This document shows, in pieces, positions 24,783 to 36,527 of a stretch of DNA of 64,000 bases. The notes beneath the pieces are model-generated. The model saw nothing but the letters and a program-made list of their open reading frames with translations. It did no database searches and had not been told where the DNA came from. Location of the stretch: the NCBI GenBank assembly GCA_018894105.1, contig CM032121.1, positions 27,938,230 through 28,002,229 on the forward strand, written 5' to 3'. The position numbers and the translations under genes are program-made. This stretch comes from Jacaranda mimosifolia (lineage: Eukaryota; Streptophyta; Magnoliopsida; Lamiales; Bignoniaceae). Position 1 is the first letter of the stretch. Each line of letters starts with the position of its first letter.

Positions 24783-25895
24783 ATGTATAGTTTTATGGAA
24801 GTCCAACACAGATTTATTCTTATGAATATAATAAGAAGAAAAGATACTATTAAAAACAGTATTAGTGAAGAATATGATATTCCTCATAATATTGATTTGC
24901 TTAATAGATGGACAATTCCTAGAGTTGAACCTAAGGTTATATACCGGTTAGGTACTTTTGAAAAACTTGGCTTAAAGTAGGTAGTAAAAACTATTGAGGA
25001 ATCTATTATATTGGATGGTGTTGAGAAAACCATAAAATTATTAAGTAGATCTGATATAAACTATTATGAAGAAAATTATAGATTTATTCATATTGGTCTT
25101 GTGCAAATTGCATTTAAACCTTTAACTCTAGAAAATCTGCCTGAAAGTTTTATAGCTGCATTAAGAGATGCTCGTAATCTTAATTGGAAAAGATCTTTGA
25201 TGAGTATTATACAATCCAGTTTAGCTCATGGTCCTGTTTATTTTGATGTTTATCCTAATTTACAGTTATCTTTGACTGATGCTAATATACTTGATGCTCT
25301 TATGTTAGATGTTAAGACTCATGGTTATACTTATATTCCTCAAACAGAAGTTATATGTATTTGTTATCGAATTTATTTTAAACCACTTCACACACTAAAT
25401 CCACAATGTAAAAAGGTTAATAAACTTAGTAATGAAACAATTTTAATTGAAACTAATTTTAGTAAATCTAATATTACTACAAGAAGAGCTATAAAATGGA
25501 ATGAAATAATCTTTCCAGAAAATTGGATAATAGAAAGAGTTGTTCCTCCACAGCCTATAGTAAATCCAAATGTTACAAATATAATACAAACTCCTGATGG
25601 TATCGTTCAAATACAATTTGCAGAAAATAAAAGATTAATAGGATCTTCTTCCAAATCTAAAATACCTAGATCTCATTCAAATACATCTTTATATTATCAT
25701 ATTTCACCTTTTGATGATGTTGATTTCCCTGCTAGGGCTTCTACTTCTCAAATTAGAGAAATTTCTTCGAATGAATCTGAAATTCAACAAAACAAAGTGA
25801 ATGAATTAAGAATTCCAAAAGATAATGTTGTTAAAGGAACATATAATACTCAAGAACCGAAAATAACCAAGTCTGAAATGAATTTCTCTATTTAA
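24783..25895 (+). pseudogene. Pararetroviral movement protein (30K superfamily type)
   Basis: The reading frame starts at 24783, 27 nt after the start of the primer site. It has a stop near 24978, then an open stretch at 25011-25895. Caulimovirid movement proteins of the 30K superfamily move virus through plasmodesmata. Features consistent with this are a central hydrophobic/beta-rich segment (IHIGLVQIAFKPLT, HGPVYFDVYPNLQLSL) and the position directly after the primer site. I assign it mainly by position and general resemblance. The in-frame stop shows decay. Confidence 0.7.
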
Positions 25896-27757
25896 TGAAT
25901 TTTACACAAAAATTTGATTTTAAGCCTGGATCTCCTGCTAGGCAACTTGTTAGGAAAGAATTTGATTTACCTAGATGAGAACCACTTAAAAAATGGTTTT
26001 TGAAAATTTCACACTAGAAGATAAGAAAAAATTTCAAGATGAATTTTATTCTTTTGCTTCTAAGAAAATAAAATTATTCCTTTTGTCCCATGGTTTATAA
26101 CTAATTATGTTGAAAATTATATTTCTATTATGGAAAGAAATTATAGAATGAGTGGTGGACAAGTTTTAAAAGCCATCTACCCACCTCAACATCCTTTTCA
26201 AATTGAAATTAATGATAAAATGTTATACTTCTCTGCATTTCAGAAACTCTTTGAGAATGAAACTCTTTAAGTAACTACTGCCCAAATTAACAATTTAATT
26301 AAACATCAAAATTATGCTAATATGTATCTTAATGTGTTAGGAGAACAAATTTCATTTCTTCATAATGGAGTTGAAGGATTATATTCTTTAGTAAATCAAG
26401 TCAAAAATTTAATAAGTACAGCTAGAATTAATCAAGGTCAACCTACAGAAGTCATAGCAGCCCCAAGTATACAATCATCTCCTAATTAGAAAAATTACTT
26501 GATGATAAATTCAAAGGAATGAAAATCAATACTATTAATAAAGAATTTGAAGAAGACATCAGTAATACTGATAATTATAAAAGATATGTTCAAGATGAAA
26601 TTAATAAAATTGAAAAGTATGCTAATAGACCTACTATGAGAATGTATTATTATCCAAGACCTACTCCTCAAGATGTCCTTCATGAAGAACAAGAATTTAT
26701 TATAAATAACAGTTATAGTGGAAAAAATATTTATGAATGGAATCTTGATGGTTATACTGAAAGACAAATTTATAATCTTGTTCATAGAATGCTTATGTAT
26801 AGCACAATTTCAAAAAATAATGGCAACAGTGATAAAGTTGTTGCTAATATGATTGTTCCAGGCTTTACTGGCCAATTAGAAGGTCGGTGGGATAATTATC
26901 TTACTGCTTCTAATATATCTGAAATTTTAAATACAATTAAAAATGAATTAGAGTATAATGTTGAAAATGTTGTTTATACTCTTATTGTTAATATTATAGA
27001 ATATTTTACTGGAAGATGGTTTGATAATAGTGAAAATATTATAACTTTGCTTTATGGTTTAAAATGTCCTACTCTCACATCATTGAAGTGGTATAAAGAT
27101 ACATATTTATTAAGAGTCATGGAACTCCCTGAGTCTAATAGTCCTCATTGGAAGTCTAAATTTATAAATGTGTTACCTTCTTTATTTGCTGAAAGAGTAA
27201 GAAAATATCTTTAAAAAGGAGGTACTCATATTGAATATGATAGTTATACTTATGGAAAACTTATAGGTACATGTATACAAGAAGGTTTATCCATGTTTAA
27301 TGAAATTAAATTAAATCAACAAATTAAGCGTCATAATATTACAGAAAAAAGATAATTATGTCAATTTTGTGGTTAATTTGGTATGGAACAACTATCCATT
27401 AGTAAGTCTAATAGGCAGAAAAGAGAAGATAAAATATATAGAAAATCTTCTAATAGAAGAAAACAGAAGGGAAGAGAAAAAAGAAAGAAAGAAAGAAAGA
27501 AGAGAAAAGAAAAACAGAGCCTATTTTAAATGTGGTAAAATAGGCCATTATGCTGATAAATGTAAAATAAAGAAAAAAATTAATAACCTTAATATTGATG
27601 ATGAGTTAAAAGACACTCCTTCTGAATTACTCTTAAATTTTGAATCAAAAGATATTTCTAGTAATGATAGTTTAAGAAATAATTTTGAAAAATCTTCAGC
27701 ATTTGAAGAATTAAAGTCATTAGAAAGTGAGAATTATATTTCTGAAGAAGAATATTG
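25896..27757 (+). pseudogene. Pararetroviral coat protein with CCHC zinc knuckle
   Basis: Broken by stops and frameshifts (about 25977, 26100, 26270, 26490, 27213 and 27355), with open parts at 26519-27214 and 27369-27758. The central part has the coat-like aromatic stretch around MYYYPRPTPQDV. Near the C-terminus a basic run precedes CFKCGKIGHYADKC (about 27525-27566), a canonical CX2CX4HX4C RNA-binding knuckle. An acidic tail follows. The tail sequence recurs at the left end of the insertion (20172), which reveals the circular permutation. Confidence 0.8.
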
Positions 27758-27801
27758 AGATTCATGTCAACAAGGAAATCCTTGTTCTAAACAAGATAGT
27801 G

Positions 27802-28302
27802 TAATGTAATTATATAATGTGCATATTACATATATATTCTAAATAAAATAATATTTTTTTATCACAAATATTTTATGTATGTATATAAGTAGTATTGTTT
27901 GCCATTTATAATTTTTCAAAAACTAAAATATACACACACATATATATAAGTATTTAAATACTTTTTTTTGTCAATAATATTATTTTTCATATTTAAAAAA
28001 TTGTAGTGTTATCTTTTCAAAAATCAAAAATATATATATTTTAATTTTTTTTATTGGTTTGACAAATCTAACAAGTCTAAACAGTCGGGTCCAGGGTAGG
28101 AAAATTAATATTATAATAACTTCTTGAATATGGAAAAATAATAATATTAACAATAAACTTGTAATTTAAAAATTTATATATGCATGTTTTAGTCTAAAAG
28201 AATTATAAATTGTTAACATTTTTATTATTTTGATATATATTGAATGTATAAGAGTTTAAACTTGAACAACCTCCTGGTATGTATAAATACCTTCTTTGAG
28301 GG
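27802..28302. other. AT-rich flank of the viral insertion
   Basis: It begins TAATGTAATTATATAATGTG, closely resembling the sequence just left of the insertion (about 20150-20171). The rest is low-complexity AT DNA with no gene. Confidence 0.6.
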
Positions 28303-28312
28303 GGCAACTAGG

Positions 28313-28705
28313 AGTATAAATGGATATTAAACGAATCAGATATATTATTTTCATATTTGTATCCATTTAACTTTTCGGATAGTAGGATACAAATACGGAT
28401 TTGACGGATATTTAAAAATGATATCCAAATTCGTATCCGTTGGATATCGATCAGATTTGGATATATCCGTATTCAATTATAATTATTCAAATATATTCAT
28501 ATTTTATTAATCTTATTCGTATTCAAATTATTATTTTATATTCATATTCGATGATAATTATTTAGATATCCATTTACGAATATTCAAATACATGAATCTA
28601 TAAACCTTAATAAATAAATATTTTAATTAATAGAAGGAACTATATAATTTCATTAAAATGAAAACAATCAAACAAATAACATAATTTTTAATTAATTAAT
28701 ACTTT

Positions 28706-28751
<46 letters not shown>

Positions 28752-29162
28752 TAATAATAATAATAATAATTGCATTTAAGTATATTAATTATAAAGTCAA
28801 CCAATAATAATTATGTTGATTAACTTTATTCTTCAATTTTTTCTCTATATTACAATAATTTTTTAAATTTATTGTTGTTTCCTCCCAATTCTTCAATTAT
28901 AATTTATATATATACACATATATAGATTATGAGATTTTTATTGAAAAATATAAATAATATATTATTTAATAAATATATATATTTGGATCGGATATTAAAT
29001 CGATCGGATACGCATTTACCATATCTATATCTATTTATAATCGGATATCTACTAATTGGATACGGATAATATCCATTTTAAATAAATATAGATAAATTTT
29101 GTATAAATAAATATGAATATAAACGATAAATGAATTTTTGAATATCCATTTACAGTTTTAGT
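28313..29162. mobile_element. 850-bp inverted-repeat element upstream of HMA1
   Basis: It is flanked by GGCAACTAGG on both sides (28303-28312 and 29163-29172), a 10-bp target duplication. The ends share TAAATGGATATT in inverse orientation. The flanking interiors are full of GGATAT/ATATCC and CGGATACG-type inverse motifs. It contains an (AAT)n microsatellite at about 28708-28771 and no ORF. The 10-bp duplication suggests a Mutator-like MITE. It ends about 285 bp before the HMA1 start codon. Confidence 0.75.
28708..28771. repeat. (AAT)n microsatellite
   Basis: About 20 trinucleotide units, interrupted once by ATG. Confidence 0.95.
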
Positions 29163-29267
29163 GGCAACTAGGGGAATTCAAGGTTAGAAATTCTGAACGT
29201 GCCTGCTCAGAATGAGCACATGGTGTGACGAAATGATACAATTATAACCACATCCACCTACCCCACC

Positions 29268-29295
29268 TACAACCCCCTCCTCCTTCTTCCCCGCT
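29268..29295 (+). promoter_or_regulatory. Pyrimidine patch in the HMA1 promoter
   Basis: A CT-rich stretch (CCCCCTCCTCCTTCTTCCCC) lies about 160 bp before the ATG. Such Y-patches are common plant core-promoter elements. No clear TATA box is seen between the upstream element and the gene. Confidence 0.4.
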
Positions 29296-29447
29296 TTTAG
29301 TCCAATCCCTCTTCGGCCAAAGGGCAAAGTGCAAACAGACTGAGAGTTCCGCATTGACTGACTGAACCTTTACTGTTATTCTTCTACGATCAACAATCAA
29401 TGGTCTGAACACCCAAAATCAAGTTCTTCTCAACTTGTTAACCGATC

Positions 29448-32400
29448 ATGGAAGCTCTCCGTCTTCCCACCCTATCAAGATTCCCCTCCAACTCCAGAGC
29501 CAGAAAGTTCAAACTCAAAATCAACCAGAATTTCACACACACTAGAAAACACACACACATAATCTCCCTCCGTACCAGCTCCCATTTCCCCATCATTAAA
29601 TGCTCGGCCTACTCCCACCACCGTGGCCACAACCACGACCACGACCACGACCACGACCACCATAACCATGAGGTCCACCACCACCACCACCACCACCACC
29701 ATGGTCATAGTCATGGTGATTGTGATGCTTCCTTGACAAAATCTCAGGAAACTTTCCTTAAATTTGCAGAGGTTATTAAGTGGGCTGACCTGGCAAATTT
29801 CTTGAGGGAGCATTTGGAGCTCTGCTGCTGCGCAGTGGCTCTCTTTCTAGCTGCTGCCGCTTGTCCTTACTTGCTTCCCAAGCCCGCTGTCAAGCCTTTC
29901 CAGCAAGCCTGCACTCTCGTTGCTTTCCCTCTTGTTGGGGTAGTTAACAATTTGAGCAACTAAAATTTGCTTTCACATTGAAAGCTCATTATTGTTTCTC
30001 CTATATGTGAACTTCCTTGCTCTATGTTTGTTCTTGATGTACAGGTGTCGGCATCTTTTGATGCTGTGATGGATATGATGGGTGGAAAAATTAACATTCA
30101 CGTACTCATGGCGTTGGCTGCATTTGCATCAGTGTTTATGGGGAATGCCTTGGAAGGTGGATTGCTTTTAGCTATGTTTAATTTGGCTCATATTGCAGAG
30201 GAGTACTTTACGAGCAGATCTAAGATTGATGTCAAGGAATTGAAAGAGAACCATCCCGAATTTGCGCTTGTGTTGGATGTGGAGAACGGGAATTCTCCAA
30301 GTTTTTCTGATTTAATGTACCACAAAGTTCCCGTGAATGATCTGGAAGTCGGATCATACATATTGGTCAAAGCTGGTGAGGTCTGTGCTTGTCTATTTTT
30401 ATTTATGGTGGTCCACTTCTTGCCAAATCAGTGTATTTTATGATGTCTTTTTCTTGGATATTGTTGCTTCTGCAAATGTTATAGTTTCTGTCAGACCAAT
30501 CCTGCTAATTAGATTGAATTATATATATATATATATATATATATAATATGCTTCTTTGTGAACTTTATACCTGAGCAAGTTTAGACATATAATTGTTTTG
30601 AGCAGATTTTGGTCAAGATATGAAACATCCAATAATTGAGAAGCGAATATGCTCAAGACATGAAACCAATCTTAGAATTGATAAGCTCTCTAGTACTGTA
30701 GTCCTGCCTTTCAGCCTGTAAAGGTTTTAACTGTATTAAGTTAGCCTCACTTCCGCTTCCTTGTTCACCGGACACATATGAAATGTTTTTAAAAGGCACA
30801 AGGCATTGGCAAGGCATTTACACGGCTGATCCTAAGCCCTGAGGGAGAGGGCATACGTGCCGTGAATTTTCAAATATAATATCTTTAGAAATTAAGTGTG
30901 ATACTAAGAATTTTACGAAAATAAGACAAAATATTAGAAAGCTAATAGGATTGTAAAATAAAAATCACTGGTAAAAAGCATAGAATAATATAAATAAGAA
31001 GGAATTTAATTAATATCAAAACCAGGAGATGAACAAAAGTATATTTTAGAAGGAAATATAACAAATGAAATTTTAGCTTTTTATTGTTTCTCAAACAAAA
31101 TAAAAACCTAACACTAGGAGGGTAAGTAATGTCAAAATAATAGTAAGACTGTATAAATTACTAACCTAAAGGAGGACAAATCTTTAAAATTAATAGGAAG
31201 CTTCAGAATAGTTATGGAAAAATATAAAACAGTTTGAAGAAGCATAGAAAAAAGATATAGTTGAAGAGGGTTTCTTTTTCAGTTTTTGTATAAATTTTTC
31301 ATCTCGCTTTATAAACTTGAATTTAAATAGTTATTTATTACAAATATAGATGTTAAGCCTTTCTAAGGTTGGAAAGAATATGTTTGCATTTATATTTCCT
31401 TGGGTATGACTCCTAGCAACTTGGGGTGCAACTCTTGGTGGTATGTCCATAGGACAAACGCCCTCCACTTCACCAACCTCCCCGCCTCACCAACGCACAA
31501 ACACAACCAAACAAAAGAAAAAAAGAAAGAAGAGCATTGCTCAGAACATTTTTAAGCACTCTGCCTCAGGATGCTGCCCCAAAGACACCCTCTTAGACAG
31601 TGCTCTTGAATATCATGTTTTTGGACTTAGCAAGTAATTTAGTGTTTGATTCAGCACGAAGGCTGAATTGGCTAACTTCATACACAGTAGAGCATCTTTG
31701 TTAATGTGTAAGTAGCATCACTTAAAATGAGAAGACCCACTGAGTTGTTTTCCAAATTTAAGCTAATATCCATTTGATGCATTCTTGATAAACAGTTTGG
31801 CTTTCCATAATTATGACCGTTTTCCGTGCATGATGTAACAATTAATTAGCATGATGATGCCCAATCTGTAGTTTTCATGTCTAATCAAATAATGCTTCCT
31901 CTTGATAATACATATATTGTTATCAAGTGTTCAGCATTTGGTTTTCACTTTCACCTAGATCACTTAAGATTTACAACGGTTTTCATCAATGTTCTTTGGC
32001 ACAGATTTTAATTTCATGACAGTTTAAATTAGACACTAGCCCCTTTTGTTCCATTCACACAGTAGAATGCTGCTGCGGCTTTTTATTCCTAATAAAAACT
32101 AGTTCCATGAAGTTGTCTACTCTATATACGTTGTTTTATTTGTTTCTGATGCTTGTGGATAAATTGCACGTCACCTTTTCCCTTTCCTTTCTCATGCTAC
32201 TGACTTCAGGATGCAATTTGGCTCGGTCATGAAATACTATTAAGTACGTTGAGGATATACAGATGTTTTTCTCTTCTTGCCTGAAGAGTTTCAGTCTTTT
32301 GCCATTTCTACTTAAGCATGTCCTTCGGTCTTCACTCTATCAAGTAGTGGATTGTTAAGCCTCCAATCATATCCTTCTAGCACCATGAGCTATAAAGCTA

Positions 32401-35400
32401 AAAATGAGGCTAAGAACCTCTTTCTAATACATGGCCTGTGAATCTTAGTAGTGGTATACTATAATTTTGGTGAAGAGATTCCAGAACTGTTGATGCCTTT
32501 ATCAGATTTTGTTCCGATGCTGAACCACTAATAATTGCTAATTATATGTTTTAGTTACCTTTTATCAGTAGTTTTTGTATGTATATCAGTTTATCTGCAA
32601 CCATCTCAATGCTAATCTTCACGATGTGCAGTCAGTGCCGGTGGACTGTGAAGTCTTCCAAGGTAGATCAACTATTACTGTAGAGCATTTGACTGGAGAA
32701 GTCAAACCTGTAGAAAAGAAAGTTGGAGACAGCATTCCTGGTGGTGCTAGGAACCTGGATGGTATGATGATTGTTAAGGTATGCTTGCAAAATTTTTCTA
32801 TGCAATAGCATACCAGGATATACTTAGGTTGAGAAATTTTCAGATGTTGCTGAATCAGACTCAGTAAAATATTGCACGTCTTATTGTGGTTTTCAAGAGC
32901 GCAAAGAAGGCAGAGACTTAATGGAAGCTGTAGATTCCTTGGAAAGTTGGAGGTTGAAAAGTTTGAAGTAGTTTGTTTTGAATATAAGATTCTCTTTAGT
33001 TTTTAATTCAGTAAATAACCCCCTATGAAGTATAAATTAATATTGTCTCAAGTTTCTTTCATGAAGTTTGACCTGAAAACTTGGACAAATGAACTTTCTT
33101 ATGACATAATTTGGCTAAACAAGCTGAAACACTGTTTGAAGAGCTTATTTTTTCATGATAAAGCGATCGTCTTATGATGTAAAAAAATGTTACTTTTCTA
33201 ATAATATTAAAGAAAGCATGAGGTTGGATATCATTATAAATCTTTTTAAAGGATTCACATGATGCTGGTGGTTTTTGGATTCCTTTTTTTTTGGCTGTGT
33301 GTGCATATTAACAGCAGTTCTTGATGGGAGATGTCATACTTAGAAAATTATATAAAAAATATGCCTTGGTCCAATTTTCACATTTTTGGTGCTTTGTTAT
33401 TGCCTGGAAAATGTACTTTTTTTGGCTTTCTAAGTTCATAAGTTCAATTTAGGCAAAAAAGACATGGAAAGAGTCAATGCTGAGTAGAATTGTGCAATTA
33501 ACTGAAGAAGCTCAACAGAGTAAACCAAAGCTTCAAAGATGGCTGGATAAGTTTGGCGAACAGTACAGTAAATCAGTTATAATTTTATCAGCTGCCATCG
33601 CATTGATGGGGCCAGTTCTCTTTAAGTGGCCATTTTTCAGTACATCAGGTATGCTGCCTGTGAGTCTTATCTTTTCATATCTTATTATTCTTTTATTGGT
33701 TATCCTAAAATTATTCATAAAATTTCATCTGGGTAGCATTTGTGTCCACAACACCACATCTCCGACCCCTAAGGGGTCATCACGGTGAAAGAAAATATGG
33801 GAGGAAACAAAAAACAAATAATAATAGAAATAGAAGAGAAGAGATACGACAAAGAGCCATAATATCTAGTTATACATGCTTGAAGGCGATCATTACCTTT
33901 TTGCAGAGATGAAGTAATGTTGTGCCTTTTACTTGGACTTTCTGTCAATTTTTCTATTTATCTGTATGTGCACGCAAGTGTGTGATTTTGTGGGTATTTC
34001 ATGTGGATATTTAATAACTCTCTATTGAAGTAATTTTATTGAGTTCTCTAGTTTGCAGAGGATCAGTTTACCGGGCATTGGGGCTTATGGTAGCTGCATC
34101 ACCATGTGCGTTGGCTGTGGCACCATTGGTGTATGCAACTGCAATTAGTGCTTGTGCGAGGAAGGTATTTGTCAATTTCATGTAATGTGTAAAATTGAGC
34201 TGTCTGTTTCATACCTTGTCTTGATTGCCATGGGACATGTCCTTTTTGTGTTATTCAATTGGAAACTTGTTGCAGTTGCATCATGGACTTGCCTAATTGT
34301 AATATTTACAGCTACTGCCATTCACAATGATGTTGAGTTCGTGATGCTGACTCAACTATTTTTCAATAATGAATGATTTGACTAATTAATTTAGAAGGTA
34401 ACTGTTGACATTAAACAACATAATATGCATTACAGTTTGAAAGCTCTATAATGCTCCTTCCGTCCAGGTTTAAAAGGTCAAGTTTGACTTTCTTATGGAG
34501 TTTTAGTTGAAAATTGGAAAACAAAAGTGAACGTATATGTATCTCTGCAGTTTTTCACTTATAAGTAGCAGTTGAAAAATAATGGTTATAAAATTGTTGC
34601 TTTAAATTAGGATAACTTGGGAAGTATTAGGTATTATAAACTTATTTGTGGATATCCAAAAAAGGGAGTGGGATTTTTCAAACGCTAAACCCGGGAATTA
34701 TCAAAATCACTAACAACTCAAGAAATTTGCAGCAAAAAGAATATCCCATGGTAGATGGAGTTTAATCAGCTAATATCTAACTGCAGCCAGCTGGCATTGT
34801 CCTACACGCATATATATTGTTCTAAGTTTTGTAATGTGAGTTTTATATGTATATTTTGTTAACTTTCTGCTGAAGAAGGATAATGAGATAAAATCATTTT
34901 TCTAAAATTTTAATAAAATCATAGACTGAATTTCACATAAATGTGTGGTACTACTTTTTTGCTCCCTTGAACGTCATAAGCATTTATCTTTTTAACAGGG
35001 AATCTTGCTTAAGGGGGGACATGTCCTAGATGCGCTAGCTTCATGTCGGAATATTGCATTTGATAAAACAGGCACATTGACGACTGGGGAATTCATGTGC
35101 AAAGCAATTGAACCAATACATGGACATGTTACCAACAATGAGAAACAAACTGATTCTTGTTGTGTGCCCAGCTGTGAGAAAGAAGCTCTTGCTGTGGCTG
35201 CTGCCATGGAGAAGGGAACTACTCACCCAATTGGAAGGTTGCTTAATTTAGAGTATATATCTTAGCATGCTGGTCAATTACAACATACCTTATTATTTCT
35301 AGTGTATATTATTCAATCTCAGTGTGATTGTGGATTAGGGTCATAACGGAGTGCAAAAAAAACATGCCCTGACCGGAAGAATTCTTTTCTTTTTTAATCA

Positions 35401-36494
35401 AGGCAATAATAACATTTTCTAGAGAAACAAATGTGATTGGGTGGCAAACAAGATAGGAGTTTGACCATGTATTATTGCCTTGTTTAAAAAAGAAAAGAAC
35501 TGAGTTATCATCTTGGTTTCTTTAATGGTGCAGAGCTGTTGTGGATCATAGCATTGGGAAGGATCTCCCTCCAGTTTCTGTTGAAAGTTTTGAGAATCTT
35601 CCTGGAAGAGGTCTTTTCGCAACAATATCGAGCATTGAGGTACCGAATTTTAAGCTAGTAAGAATCTTTTTGAGATACTCACGGGTATATGAATTTGCCC
35701 AGCTTCTTCACTCGAGTCCAGTTGGTTTTAGGATGTGATGAATGATCAATGGCCATACCTTAAACTTTTCACTTAATTGATAATTTGTGCATTAATGACC
35801 TTTGGACTTGCTACTGTGTCCCTGTTGCCCTTTTTGCTTGATTGAGTAAAGAGGAATTCTTATGTCATTTATAAGATGATATTCAATGTGTTTTGAGTGT
35901 ATCAATGCCTTATGAACTTAATGTTATTCTAATATAGGATGGAGTTCTTTTAGTTCTACCCACCCCCACACTATTTTATAATAACTGGTGAATTAAGTTT
36001 GTTGTCTTTCTGTTTGCTTATAGCCAGGGTTTGGAGGTGGTAAACCATTGAAAGCTTCAATTGGCTCTGTGGAGTATATCACTTCTCTTTTTACATCAGA
36101 TGATGAATCAAAACAAATCAGAGAGGCGGTTAGCACTTCTTCTTACAGAGGTGACTTTGTTCGTGCTGCTCTTTCGGTCGATAATAAGGTGATATTTTTT
36201 TGGCAGTTTTCTATGAACTAATTTAAGATTGAAAGGTGGTTTTGGAATTGGCAACTGTATTTTCCAAGTATTCCTAGAAGATATGAAGGCCTAAACTATG
36301 AAAATTTGAGTTCTCTCTCTCTCTCCCTCAATAATAAGGTGATCTTTTGGTCGTCTGATGAATTAATTTAAGGGTTAAAGTTGCTTTTCGAATTGATTAC
36401 CATTTTCTATAGATATTCATTTCTACAAGTATTTTTAAAAGATATGGTAGGTCTAAACTATGAAAATTGGAATTAAGGCACACCCCAACATCCA

Positions 36495-36527
<33 letters not shown>

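Larger units (their letters stand above)
20172..27801 (+). mobile_element. Endogenous caulimovirid (plant pararetrovirus), circularly permuted and defective
   Basis: A ~7.6-kb insertion carries all the pararetroviral parts. Order from the left: end of the coat region, aspartic protease, reverse transcriptase, RNase H, a second ORF, promoter and leader, tRNA-Met primer site, movement protein, coat protein with CCHC knuckle. The first 83 bp (20172-20254) and the last 83 bp (27719-27801) are direct repeats with 5 mismatches and no gaps. The insertion is thus slightly more than one circular genome, opened near the coat/protease boundary, with a unit of about 7.55 kb. It has no LTRs and no integrase. 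Many stops and frameshifts interrupt every ORF. One polyprotein plus an extra downstream ORF best suits florendovirus/petuvirus-type caulimovirids; the genus is inference. Confidence 0.85.

Noticed and set aside
20172..27801. A Gypsy LTR retrotransposon reading of the RT-bearing region
   Set aside because: No LTRs and no integrase; the tRNA-Met site precedes a movement-protein-type ORF, and the ends are permuted, which fits a caulimovirid.
29475..29813. Minus-strand ORF rich in Val/Met opposite HMA1 exon 1
   Set aside because: It is the reverse reading of the His/Asp codon repeat; the + strand encodes a conserved protein.
31443..31637. Short ORF within HMA1 intron 2
   Set aside because: Low-complexity Pro/Thr/Lys sequence inside a well-supported intron, with no family match.
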